Origin: Cannabis sativa
Taxonomy: Eukaryota; Streptophyta; Magnoliopsida; Rosales; Cannabaceae
Length of the DNA: 64,000 nt
Direction of reading: 5' to 3'
Assembly: GCF_029168945.1 (NCBI RefSeq)
Contig: NC_083605.1
Span: forward strand, 37,771,280 to 37,835,279
Part shown: positions 1 to 9,700 of the stretch, piece by piece
Numbering within the stretch: position 1 is the first letter of the stretch
Layout: the number at the start of each line of letters is the position of its first letter
The notes under the pieces: model-generated
Databases searched by the model: none
Told to the model about the DNA's origin: nothing
What the model saw: only the letters and a program-made list of their open reading frames with translations
Translations under genes and position numbers: made by a program

Positions 1-158
1 GCTTGGTCTTTAATGGTGATTTTTGCCTCTGTGTTTTCTGGGTGGTTTTGAGGCCTTAGATTTGTTCTTTGGGGTGTTTAGAACAGGTCTGGAAAGTTTG
101 GTACCAATTGGGGTTGAATTGGTCGAGTTATGAGAATTTTAGTTGGCTGCCTGCGAGG

Positions 159-250
159 AACCGGAATTCCGGTTGTGCATCCGGAATTCCGGATGAGGGT
201 TCTGAATTTTCCAGAACCGGAATTCCGGTTGGGCAACCGGTCTACCGGTT
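159..250. promoter_or_regulatory. Array of four 16-bp palindromes in the Tekay LTR
   Basis: Three units have a perfect palindromic core CCGGAATTCCGG (159-174, 179-194, 215-230). The fourth, AACCGGTCTACCGGTT (235-250), is palindromic except in its centre. Starts are 20, 36 and 20 bp apart. The array recurs in every Tekay LTR here and, partly decayed, in the divergent LTR E at 42551-42655. A regulatory or protein-binding role is inference; what is visible is the symmetry, spacing and retention. Confidence 0.6.
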
Positions 251-586
251 GGGGAAAATTCAGGGACCCTAGTTTTCCTCGTTTTTATGTTTTTAGGGGT
301 ATTGCCATGCTTTTTATCGATAGGGAAACTTTTAGTTTCAAGTTTTAGTCCCCGGGAAGTGATTTAGCGTGTCACTTATAGCGTTGTGATTTTTATGGTT
401 TAGGAGCCAGTAATCCGCCACTCAGCTTCAGTTCCAGTCAGGTTGACCGGCACACCTGAAATCGGAATCCAGGTAAGATTAGTATAACAGTATGCATATG
501 TAGATTACATGTTTAGCGTGCATGTAGGAAGCCTGCTAGATTACATTAGTCATGTATTTAGGCTTCGAACCATCCAACCCTGTCAC

Positions 587-742
587 GTCGGTACAGGCTG
601 GAGTATGACCAGCAGCCGGAGTATGACCGGTTCGACCGATCAGGCTGACATTTGGTTGGTGGTTCAGTGCTATTGACCTATCCCGTCGGTACAGGCTGGA
701 GTATGACCAGCAGCCGGAGTATGACCGGTTCGACCGATCAGG
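587..742 (+). repeat. 58-bp direct repeat in the Tekay LTR
   Basis: Two apparently identical 58-bp units (587-644 and 685-742) start with GTCGGTACAGGCTGG and end with GACCGATCAGG, 98 bp apart start to start. Each unit itself contains two copies of GGAGTATGACC. The same pair occurs in the other Tekay LTRs. In the divergent LTR E the equivalent place is filled by a different three-copy repeat. Confidence 0.85.
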
Positions 743-790
743 AGGATACTTGTCAATAGTACCGTCCCTATGAACGTTCAAAACTCAGTA

Positions 791-869
791 CCATGTTGGA
801 CATGGCAGTAGTGGCTCAGTACCATGTTGGACATGGCAGTAGCGGGACTCAGTATCGTGTTGGACACGG
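791..869. repeat. Three spaced dyad repeats with a compensated arm
   Basis: CCATGTTGGACATGG at 791-805 and 822-836 is an inverted repeat around TGG. The third unit (855-869) reads TCGTGTTGGACACGG, where CATGT/ACATG has become CGTGT/ACACG, so the symmetry is kept by a paired change. Unit spacing is 31 and 33 bp. This could be a DNA-binding dyad or an RNA stem. Confidence 0.7.
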
Positions 870-987
870 CAGTTAGTTTTATGTATGATATTATTATGCT
901 TTTCTTACTGAGTCTGTCGACTCACAGTTTATGTTCATGTGTAGGTAAAGGCAAGGCTATAGCTGATGGACCGTGAGCGAGCTTATG

Positions 988-1038
988 AGATTGTACATGT
1001 CGGGGCGGTTAGGCCTGGAGCGTACGATCCTCGGGACA
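988..1038 (+). promoter_or_regulatory. 51-bp block conserved between divergent LTR families
   Basis: This block, beginning AGATTGTACATGTCGG, is identical base for base to 43394-43444 in solo LTR E, although the LTRs around it are strongly diverged. It also occurs in the other Tekay LTRs here. Such local conservation suggests a function in the LTR transcript or DNA; what function is not visible. Confidence 0.6.
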
Positions 1039-1209
1039 GCAAGGCTGAATTTTTGTAACTGGTCGTTAGACGACTTTTATTTTGATGTAATAGTTAAACA
1101 GTGAAACTTTTTGTAAATATTTTTATATCGGGATCCCGAGTCTTTTGTAATATGTTTTATAAGTTTAATTAAAAAGCAAAATTTTAATTAATCACGTTTT
1201 TCCATAAAC

Positions 1210-1228
1210 CTCGTTGATTAGCAACGAG
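1210..1228 (+). other. Hairpin near the 3' end of the Tekay LTR
   Basis: CTCGTTG and CAACGAG form a perfect 7-bp stem around the loop ATTAG, about 55 bp before the LTR end. It is intact in all Tekay LTR copies that reach this point, but damaged by a small deletion in LTR E (near 43607-43623). It may act in RNA 3'-end formation or strand transfer; that is inference. Confidence 0.55.
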
Positions 1229-1286
1229 CTGCACAGTACGTTTAAAAATCACGTAATACGCCTAAGGTAGTTAGGGTGTTACAATT

Positions 1287-1299
1287 TGGTATCAGAGCC
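1287..1299 (+). other. Primer-binding site 1 (tRNA-iMet type)
   Basis: TGGTATCAGAGCC lies three bases after the LTR end and matches the initiator-methionine tRNA 3' end used by many plant LTR elements. Sequence before it follows the Tekay pattern seen at 54834; sequence after it is TRIM internal domain, so this site is the first crossover point of the chimera. Confidence 0.88.
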
Positions 1300-1356
1300 T
1301 TGACCCAGCCGGAAGTGTGGTCGACGAGGACGTCGGACCCCGTAAGGGGGGGTGAT
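1300..1356 (+). mobile_element. Internal domain of a 5S-bearing TRIM, with polypurine tract
   Basis: Only 57 bases separate the primer-binding site from the TRIM LTR. They end in the polypurine tract AAGGGGGGG (1344-1352), typical of a TRIM with almost no interior. Nothing like it follows the primer-binding site in Tekay element 2, so it is foreign to Tekay. Confidence 0.75.
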
Positions 1357-1791
1357 TGTGACAGTCAGTAGTCCCGTGATCCGTAAGGGGAAACACCGGG
1401 TAAGCTGTGCAATCCCACATCGCCTGGGGAAGGTAAAGTGGGATGATTCTAAGACTATGTAGGTATGGGACTACACAGTTGAAGAGGGCTTAAATGGATT
1501 GATTGGTACTACCTATATCAACAAGGTGCATCTTGTTTTTCGGTAGCCCATCTCGAAAGAACTCCACAGTTAAGCGTGCTTGGCTTGGGAGCAATTTCAA
1601 GGATGGGTGACCTCCTGGGAAGTTTTCCCAGGAAGCGTGTGAGTGAGGACAAAGCACGCTGGAAACACTCGTGTTGGTCTGTAGGGTCAGTCGTCAGTCC
1701 ATGAAGCAGCCAAAGTAACGTACTCGTGTATAAGAGTCATTCATTCCGTGGGTGTAAGGGCCCAATGGAGGCTTGAAGCGAGGACGTTACA
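1357..1791 (+). mobile_element. LTR of a Cassandra-type TRIM carrying 5S rRNA sequence
   Basis: A 435-bp LTR runs from TGTGACAG to CGTTACA, preceded by its own polypurine tract and followed by a second primer-binding site. It contains a long match to the 3' two thirds of plant 5S rRNA, the hallmark of Cassandra TRIMs, whose LTRs carry an RNA polymerase III promoter. It is longer than the LTR lengths I remember for Cassandra. There is no matching upstream LTR and no target-site duplication, so this is not an ordinary TRIM insertion. Confidence 0.85.
1545..1622 (+). promoter_or_regulatory. 5S rRNA-derived Pol III promoter region in the TRIM LTR
   Basis: The A-box-like stretch AGTTAAGCGTGCTTGG (1568-1583) and the IE/C-box stretch GGATGGGTGACCTCCTGGGA (1601-1620) match plant 5S rRNA at the right spacing. 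The 5' third of 5S is diverged, so this is a 5S-derived promoter, not a functional 5S gene. Directly after it, CCTGGGAA (1614-1621) and TTCCCAGG (1625-1632) form an 8-bp stem. Confidence 0.85.
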
Positions 1792-1793
1792 AA

Positions 1794-1806
1794 TGGTATC
1801 AGAGCC
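1794..1806 (+). other. Primer-binding site 2 (tRNA-iMet type), start of Tekay leader
   Basis: A second TGGTATCAGAGCC follows the TRIM LTR. From here the sequence (GCCAGGTTGTCTTCC and onward) is collinear with the leader of Tekay element 2 at 54837. It is therefore the second crossover point of the chimera. Confidence 0.87.
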
Positions 1807-2072
1807 GCCAGGTTGTCTTCCGAAGATCGTCACGACATGTACAATCATCATCAGCAGTTAGCTCGGTTCACGGTTCAGTAAGCCTTTATTGCTTTAGTAG
1901 TTTATTTTATTCAGTTATGAAAAAGAAAAGCCTGTTAGGAAGCATGTTAGTAGCCTGATAGTAGAATAGGCGCATGTTTCGTTTTTAATTTCCAAATTAA
2001 GCGGCATTAGTAAGCTCGCCTTGAATACGACCTGATATGCCAACTCTTGGTTTCGCAGGCGGTTCTAATCAG

Positions 2073-5000
2073 ATGGACGCCAGGCGGACTACCAGGAGTC
2101 AGGGCAACTCCGTAGGGTCGAACCAAGGACAGGGAGCTCAGTTTCCCCCACCTGCCAGGGGCCGAGGTAGAGGTCCCCGAGGCAGGGCTCGTGGCCGGGG
2201 TGATGAGAACCCGCCACAGGCTGCCCAGGCTCCCCCAGCCGATCAGGGAGCCCCGAATTGGGAGTTGCGGTTTGCGGAGATGCAAGCCCGGATCGAAGAG
2301 CAAGACCTCGAGATTCAGAGGTTGAGACAGCAGGGTGCTCCTGCAGTTCCAGTGCCTATAGTTCCAGTGGCACCTGCCCCTGCTGCCCAGGCCGAGATAG
2401 TGGTGGCGGCCCATAGATTGGAACCATTGTATGAGCGGTTCCGGAAGCAAGCACCTCCGGTATTCCTGGGAGGTCTGGACGTGATGAAAGCCGAGCAATG
2501 GCTGACGGTGATTACCAAAATCCTGAATTTCATGGGTGTCACCGGTAACGATAGAGTGGTGTGCGCCACATTTCAGTTTCAGGAGGACGCCCTAGTATGG
2601 TGGGACATGGTGTCTCAGATCCATGACGTCACCACCATGACCTGGGAAAGGTTCCAGGAACTCTTCAACGCAAAGTATTACAATGAGGCGGTCAGAAGCG
2701 CCAAGAGGAAAGAGTTCGTTCACCTGACCCAGCGGGAGAACATGAGCGTCACTGAGTATACTACTCAGTTTGATCGGTTGGCGAGGTTAGCCTCGGGAAT
2801 TGTGCCGACCGACTTCAGCAAGAAGGAGAAGTATCTGGACGGGTTGAATCCCAAGATCAGGCATGATCTGATGATTACCACCGACGACAGCACCACCTAT
2901 GCTCAGATGGTGGAGAAGGCATTGCGAGCTGAGGGCGCAGTGGGGTGCATGTCAGAATTAGCCAGTACTCCGGTTAGTGGCGGAGCTCCTACCCCTCCTG
3001 CATCAGGCTATAGCAGGGGGAGTAGTGGTTCGGCCATTGATCAGAGGAAGAGGGCACCCACTGCTTCCGGTGGCTCGAGTCAGAACAAGAGGTTCCGGGG
3101 GAACCAGAACAGAGGGAGTCGTCCTGGTGGTACTGAGACCCGATTCTCCTATCCCGAGTGCCCTATCTGCAAGAGGCACCATCGGGGTGAGTGCAAAGGT
3201 CAGGGATGCTTTCATTGTGGCATGCCCGGACACTTCAAGAGGGAATGTCCCCAGCTCCGGCTAGAGGCACCGAGAGCTCCAGCGATACCCACTCCAGCCA
3301 GGGTGTTCGCTATCACGCAGGCTGATGCAGATGCCAGCCCATCAGTTGTCACAGGTCAGCTTTTTATTAACAACTCGCTTTATTCAGTGCTGTTTGATTC
3401 TGGGGCTACACATTCTTATGTGGCGGCCAGAGTCTTTAGTAAATTGGGTAGACCCTATGATAGATATGAATCAGGGTTTGGAACCCTGTTACCTGGCGGA
3501 GAATTGGTTATCTCCAATAGGTGGATTAGGTCTATGCCGATCAGGATAGATGGTAGAGAGTTAAGCGCTGATCTGATAGAGATGAGCTTAGTCGAATTTG
3601 ATATTATTTTAGGAATGGATTTCCTATCGAAATATTCGGCGAGCATTGACTGTAAAAGGAAGATGGTGGTCTTCCAACCGGAAAGTGAAGAACCGTTTGT
3701 ATTTGTGGGTTCAGTTCAGGGATCTCGGATCCCTGTGATCTCGGCTATGTCAGCGAGAGAATTGTTGCACGGCGGTTGCTTAGGGTTTCTGGCCGTGGTG
3801 GTGGACACCACTCGGCCAGACACCATTCGGCCAGAGGACATCAGAGTGGTTCGGGAATTTTTGGACGTTTTTCCCGAAGAACTTCCAGGGTTACCACCTC
3901 AGCGGGAGATTGATTTCGTGATTGACTTGGCACCAGGGATGGAACCGGTTTCCAAAGCCCCGTATAGAATGGCTCCAGCTGAACTTAAGGAATTAAAGAT
4001 TCAGCTCCAAGGGTTGCTTGACATAGGGTTCATTCGGCCCAGTGTATCACCCTGGGGAGCCCTGGTTTTGTTCGTCAAGAAGAAGGATGGATCTATGAGG
4101 ATGTGCATCGACTACAGAGAGTTGAACAAGCTGACGGTGAAGAATAAATATCCATTACCTAGGATCGATGACTTGTTCGATTAGCTTCAGGGGAAGACAG
4201 TCTTTTCTAAGATTGATCTCCGTTCGGGTTATCATCAGTTGAGAATCCGAGAGGAGGACATTCCAAAGACGGCTTTCCGCACTAGGTATGGACATTACGA
4301 GTTTCTGGTTATGTCATTCGGACTAACCAATGCTCCTGCAGCATTCATGGACCTGATGAATAGAGTATTCAAGGATTTCCTCGATATCTGTGTGATTGTG
4401 TTTATCGACGACATCCTCGTGTACTCTCAATCAGAAGAGGAGCATGAGTTACATCTTCAGATGGTACTGCAACGACTTCGAGAACATAAGCTCTACGCCA
4501 AGTTCAAGAAATGTGAGTTCGGTTGTCTCGTGTGTCCTTCCTCAGTAAGTAATATTGTGAGTAAAGATGGGATCAAGGTGGATCCCGGGAAGATTGAATC
4601 CGTCGGGGATTGGCGAGAGGCGAAAGACAGTGACAGAGATCAGAAGCTTCTTGGGTTTAGCTGGGTACTACCGTAGGTTCGTGGAGGGGTTCTCCAAAAT
4701 TTCAATGCCCCTAACCGAGCTTACAAAGAAGAATCAGCGGTTTATCTGGTCAGATAAATGCGAAGCTAGTTTTCAGGAGCTGAAACAGAGGTTGATTACT
4801 GCTCCGGTACTAGCTTTGCCTTCGGACAAGGAGAAGTTCGTAGTCTACTGTGGCGCATCCAAACAGGGTTTGGGGTGTGTATTGATGCAAGCCGATCGGG
4901 TTATCGCTTATGCCTCCCGTCAGTTAAAGGATTATGAACAGCGATACCCGACTCATGATTTAGAATTGGTCGCAGTGGTTTTTGCACTGAAGATTTGGCG

Positions 5001-6765
5001 GCATTACCTTTACGGGGAGAGGTGTGAGATCTATACCGACCATAAAAGTCTCAAGTATTTCTTTACTCAGAAAGATTTGAACATGAGACAAAGGCGTTGG
5101 TTGGAATTAGTGAAGGATTACGATTGTGAGATCCTCTATCATCCCGGAAAAGCCAATGTAGTGGCCGATGCCCTGAGCAGAAAGGTCCCCGGCAAAGTAG
5201 CTAGCATGGTTCAGATCTCACCTCAGCTAGCAGAGGATATGGTTAGATCCAGCATTGAGTTTGTGGTAGGTCAGCTTCACAACTTAACGCTGCAATCTGA
5301 TCTGTTGGAAAGAATAAAGGTTGCTCAGATGACAGATCCGGAGTTAGTGAAGATCCGAGATGAGGTATTGGCTGGTCAAGCCAAAGACTTTTCAGTGTCA
5401 GACAGTATGATGCTTTTGTATAAAGCCAGGGTTTGTGTTCGAACAGGTGCGGAACTTAGAAATGAGATCTTTGAGGAGGCTCATTCTACTCCATATTCTC
5501 TGCATCCCGGCACCACCAAGATGTACCAAGATTTGAAACCGTACTTCTGGTGGAACGGTATGAAGAAGAATTTGGTAGAATTCGTATCGAGATGCCTCAC
5601 TTGTCAGCAGATCAAGGCTGAACATCAGAGACCAGCAGGGTTGTTACAGCCTCTAACCCTACCAGAATGGAAATGGGAGGATATTACGATGGATTTTGTG
5701 GTCGGGTTACCTAGGACCACGGGTATGTATGATTCCATCTGGGTAGTGGTGGACCGATTTACGAAATCTGCTCATTTTCTGCCGGTTAGAACAACGTTCA
5801 CAGTGGATCAGTTGGTAGAATTGTACGTCAGAGAGATAGTGAGACTTCACGGGGTACCGAAGTCTATAGTTTCGGACAGGGATCCGAAATTCACCTCCAA
5901 ATTTTGGCAAAGTTTGCAACGGGCAATGGGTACAAAGCTAAAATTCAGTACAGCATTCCATCCTCAGACAGATGGTCAGTCCGAAAGGACAATTCAGATA
6001 TTGGAGGATATGTTGAGAGCCTGTGTTATGGACTTTGAGGGTTCATGGAGTAAATATCTACCATTGATAGAATTTTCGTATAACAACAGTTATCAGAGTA
6101 CGATAGGGATGGCTCCCTATGAACTGTTGTACGGTAGGAAATGTAGATCCCCTATCCACTGGGATGAGACAGGGGAGAGGAAATACCTAGGTCCAGAGTC
6201 AGTTCAGCGGACCAATGAGGCAATAGAAAAAATAAAAGCTAGAATGCTTGCCTCACAGAGCAGACAGAAGAGTTACGCAGATCCGAAACGCAGAGATGTT
6301 GAGTTCCAAGTAGGGGAACATGTGTTTTTGAGGGTATCTCGGATAAAGGGGATTAAACGTTTCGGGAAAAGAGGCAAGTTATGCCCTAGATTTACAGGAC
6401 CTTTCGAGATTCTCGAGAAAATAGGTCAAGTGGCATATCGGTTAGCATTGCCTCCAGCCTTATCAGCAGTGCACAACGTATTCCATGTCTCAATGTTGAG
6501 AAAATACGTTTCAGACCCCTCTCATATACTCAGTTATGAGAGTCTTCAGCTTCAGCCAGACTTGTCATATGAGGAACAGCCAGTGCAGATCCTGGATAGA
6601 AAGGATAAAGTCCTTCGGAATAAGACCATAGCATTGGTCAAGGTTCTCTGGAGAAACAGTAAGGTGGAAGAAGCCACCTGGGAGGTAGAGTCAGATATGA
6701 GAGCTCAATATCCAGAGTTATTCAGGTTAGATTTCGGGGACGAAATCCTTTTAAGGGGGGGATAG
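2073..6765 (+). pseudogene. Gag-pol polyprotein of Tekay element 1, broken
   Basis: It encodes capsid, protease, RT-RNase H, integrase and chromodomain of a chromovirus. The ATG at 2073 ([10 protein letters not shown]) is preferred over 2037 because element 2 has a stop between the two sites. Visible in order: gag core; zinc knuckle [14 protein letters not shown] (3207-3248); protease LFDSGATHS (Asp at 3396); RT with FIDD (4401-4412); RNase H; integrase zinc region near 5480-5610; integrase D, D, E at 5692, 5875 and 5983; GPF motif near 6395; chromodomain about 6570-6740. The stop overlaps the polypurine tract. Breaks: TAG at 4182-4184 where element 2 has CAG; scrambled small indels at 4517-4555; a net frameshift near 4615-4625; and Gly for the first RNase H Asp (4852-4854, YCGASKQG). 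The reading frame is otherwise long and clean, so decay is recent or partly a sequencing artefact. Confidence 0.92.
6753..6761 (+). other. Polypurine tract of Tekay element 1
   Basis: AAGGGGGGG lies five bases before the 3' LTR start at 6767 and overlaps the end of pol (stop TAG at 6763-6765). The core TAAGGGGGGG is identical to that of the TRIM at 1343-1352. Confidence 0.85.
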
Positions 6766-6766
6766 T

Positions 6767-9700
6767 TGTAAAGCCCGCTTAGCTAATTTGGAAATTATCA
6801 GTTAATTGGGATTAATTATGAAATTATTTATAGCTATTTAAATAATTTATGATACTGTTATTTATGTTATTCAGTAGCTTGTATATTTTGCATTTCCGGT
6901 GTCCGGTATTTTGGAACTCGGCGTTTGGCTCAGTAGAAATCACAACTTAGTATGTTAGTAATTTAGGGACGGGTTTTAGACATTGGGAATGTCGGGAATG
7001 GCCGGGAATTTAGAATTTCCCAAAAATACCCCTTTAGTATGATTTATGTGATTTTATGGTGGAGGGGTAAAATGGTCTTTTTGCCCCAATGACTTTTTGT
7101 CTTTTAGTGACTTTTATTTGGAAATTAAATGTTTATTTTAATTGTTTTGTGGCTGAAATAAATGAGATAAATGACTTTGCTTTATTCTCCAATTTTTACA
7201 AAATTTGACTAAGTGTTGAAAAGAAAGAAAATTTCAAAGATCACTCTCTTTTCCTCTTCATTTTCGGCTGAAGCATTTGGGGTGCATGAACTGATTTTCT
7301 CTTTGATTTCCAAGCAACTTTCATCCATTCTTAAGATCCTTTGCAAGCTAGGTTAGCTCATCTTCTTCCTTCCTTAAATTCTTGAGTTTTTGATGAAAAA
7401 TATGAGTAAATGCATGTTAATTTGTATGTTGTTGCTGCTGCTTGTGATTGTTGTTATTTTTATGTTCAAAATACTGGATTAATTATGTTTAGTTAGGTTG
7501 GAAAGCATGCTAGATAGGTTGTGCAAAGCTTGAAATTTTCTATGCAAAATGTGTGATTTTGATGAAATATTGTGTAATCTGTTACTATGTTGTTGCTGTT
7601 GTTCTTGTGTGTTTTCAGAAGCTTATTCATGCTTAGTTGAGTAGAATTAACTAGGTTTGGATGCATGTTAGTGGATTTAACCAAGTTTGAGTTTTGGAAC
7701 TCAAAGCTTGGTCTTTAATGGTGATTTTTGCCTCTGTGTTTTCTGGGTGGTTTTGAGGCCTTAGATTTGTTCTTTGGGGTGTTTAGAACAGGTCTGGAAA
7801 GTTTGGTACCAATTGGGGTTGAATTGGTCGAGTTATGAGAATTTTAGTTGGCTGCCTGCGAGGAACCGGAATTCCGGTTGTGCATCCGGAATTCCGGATG
7901 AGGGTTCTGAATTTTCCAGAACCGGAATTCCGGTTGGGCAACCGGTCTACCGGTTGGGGAAAATTCAGGGACCCTAGTTTTCCTCGTTTTTATGTTTTTA
8001 GGGGTATTGCCATGCTTTTTATCGATAGGGAAACTTTTAGTTTCAAGTTTTAGTCCCCGGGAAGTGATTTAGCGTGTCACTTATAGCGTTGTGATTTTTA
8101 TGGTTTAGGAGCCGATGTCAGCCACTCGGCTTCCGGTTCCGGTCGGGTTAATGGCAAGCACCTGCGAAATCGGAATCCAGGTAAGATTAGTATAACAGTA
8201 TGCATATGTAGATTACATGTTTAGCGTGCATGTAGGAAGCCTGCTAGATTACATTAGTCATGTATTTAGGCTTCGAACCATCCAACCCTGTCACGTCGGT
8301 ACAGGCTGGAGTATGAGCAGCAGCCGGAGTATGACCGGTTTGACCGATCAGGCTGACATTTGGTTGGTGGTTCAGTGCTATTGACCTATCCCGTCGGTAC
8401 AGGCTGGAGTATGACCAGCAGCCGGAGTATGACCGTGTAACACCCTAACTATCTTAGGCGTATTACGTGATTTTTAAACGTACTGTGCAGCTCGTTGCTA
8501 ATCAACGAGGTTTATGGAAAAACGTGATTAATTAAAATTTTGCTTTTTAATTAAACTTATACACCATATTATAAAAGTCTCGGGATCCCGATTTATAAAA
8601 TCATTTATAAACGTTTTAACTTTTACATCAAAATAAAGTCGTCTAACGACAGTTACAAAAATCTCAGCCTTGCTGTCCCGAGGATCGTACGCTCCAGGCC
8701 TAACCGCCCCGACATGTACAATCTCATAAGCTCGCTCACGGTCCATCAGCTACAGCCTTGCCTTTACCTACACATGAACGTAAACTGTGAGTCGACAGAC
8801 TCAGTAAGAAAAGCATAATAATATCATACATAAAACTAACTGCCGTGTCCAACACGATACTGAGTCCCGCTACTGCCATGTCCAACATGGTGCGAGCTAC
8901 TACCGCCATGTCCAACATGGTGCGAGTTTTGAACGTTCGGGGGACGGTACTATTGACAAGTATCCTCCCGATCGGTCGAACCGGTCATACTCCCCCGTGG
9001 TCATACTCCACTGTACCGACGGGATAGGTCAATAGCACGAACCACCAACCAAGTGTCGGCTGATCGGTCGAACCGGTCATACTCCGGCTGCTTGGTCATA
9101 CTCCGGCTGTCGTACCGACGTGACAGGGTTGGATGGTTCGAAGCCTAAATACATATCTAATGTAATCTAGCAGTCTTCCTACATGCACGCTAAACATGTA
9201 ATCTACATATGCATACTGTTATACTAATCTTACCTGGATTCCGATTTCAGGTGTGCCGGTCAACCTGACTGGAACTGAAGCTGAGCGGCGGATTACTGGC
9301 TCCTAAACCATAAAAATCACAACGCTATAAGTGACACGCTAAATCACTTCCCGGGGACTAAAACTTGGAACTAAAAGTTTCCCTATCGATAAAAAGCATG
9401 GCAATACCCCTAAAAACTTAAAAACGAGGAAAACTAGGGTTCGGAAAAATTCCCCAACCGGCAGACCGGTTGCCCAACCGGAATTCCGGTTCTGGGAATT
9501 ACTGAACCCCCATCCGGAATTCCGGATGCACAACCGGAATTCCGGTTCCTCGCAGGCAGCAACTTCAAAAATTCATAACTCGACCAATTTAACCCCAATT
9601 GGTACCAAACCTTCCAGACCTACTCCATATATCCCAAATAACATTTCTAAAGCATCAAACCTACCCAGAATGCACAGAAATGAAAAACACCATTGGAGCT

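Larger units (their letters stand above)
1..1283 (+). repeat. 5' LTR of Tekay element 1 (3' 1.28 kb of about 2.23 kb)
   Basis: Position 1 aligns with 7706 in the 3' LTR, and the two copies run in parallel to the terminal GTGTTACA. The first 400 bases look identical in the two copies. About 0.95 kb of this LTR lies left of the window. It contains an array of 16-bp palindromes (159-250), a 58-bp direct repeat (587-644 and 685-742), three spaced dyads (791-868), a 51-bp block also found in a divergent LTR (988-1038) and a terminal hairpin (1210-1228). Small reading frames inside it have no coding character. Confidence 0.93.

Noticed and set aside
69..348. Small open frames repeated at 7774-8053.
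   Set aside because: They are LTR sequence repeated in every Tekay LTR, spanning the palindromes; no start context or protein character.
1545..1622. A functional 5S rRNA gene.
   Set aside because: Only the 3' two thirds match well; it lies within an LTR bounded by TGTGAC and TTACA and has no 5S spacer array around it.
1357..1791. A simple nested TRIM insertion into Tekay element 1.
   Set aside because: There is only one TRIM LTR plus interior, no flanking duplication, and both joins lie in the primer-binding site.
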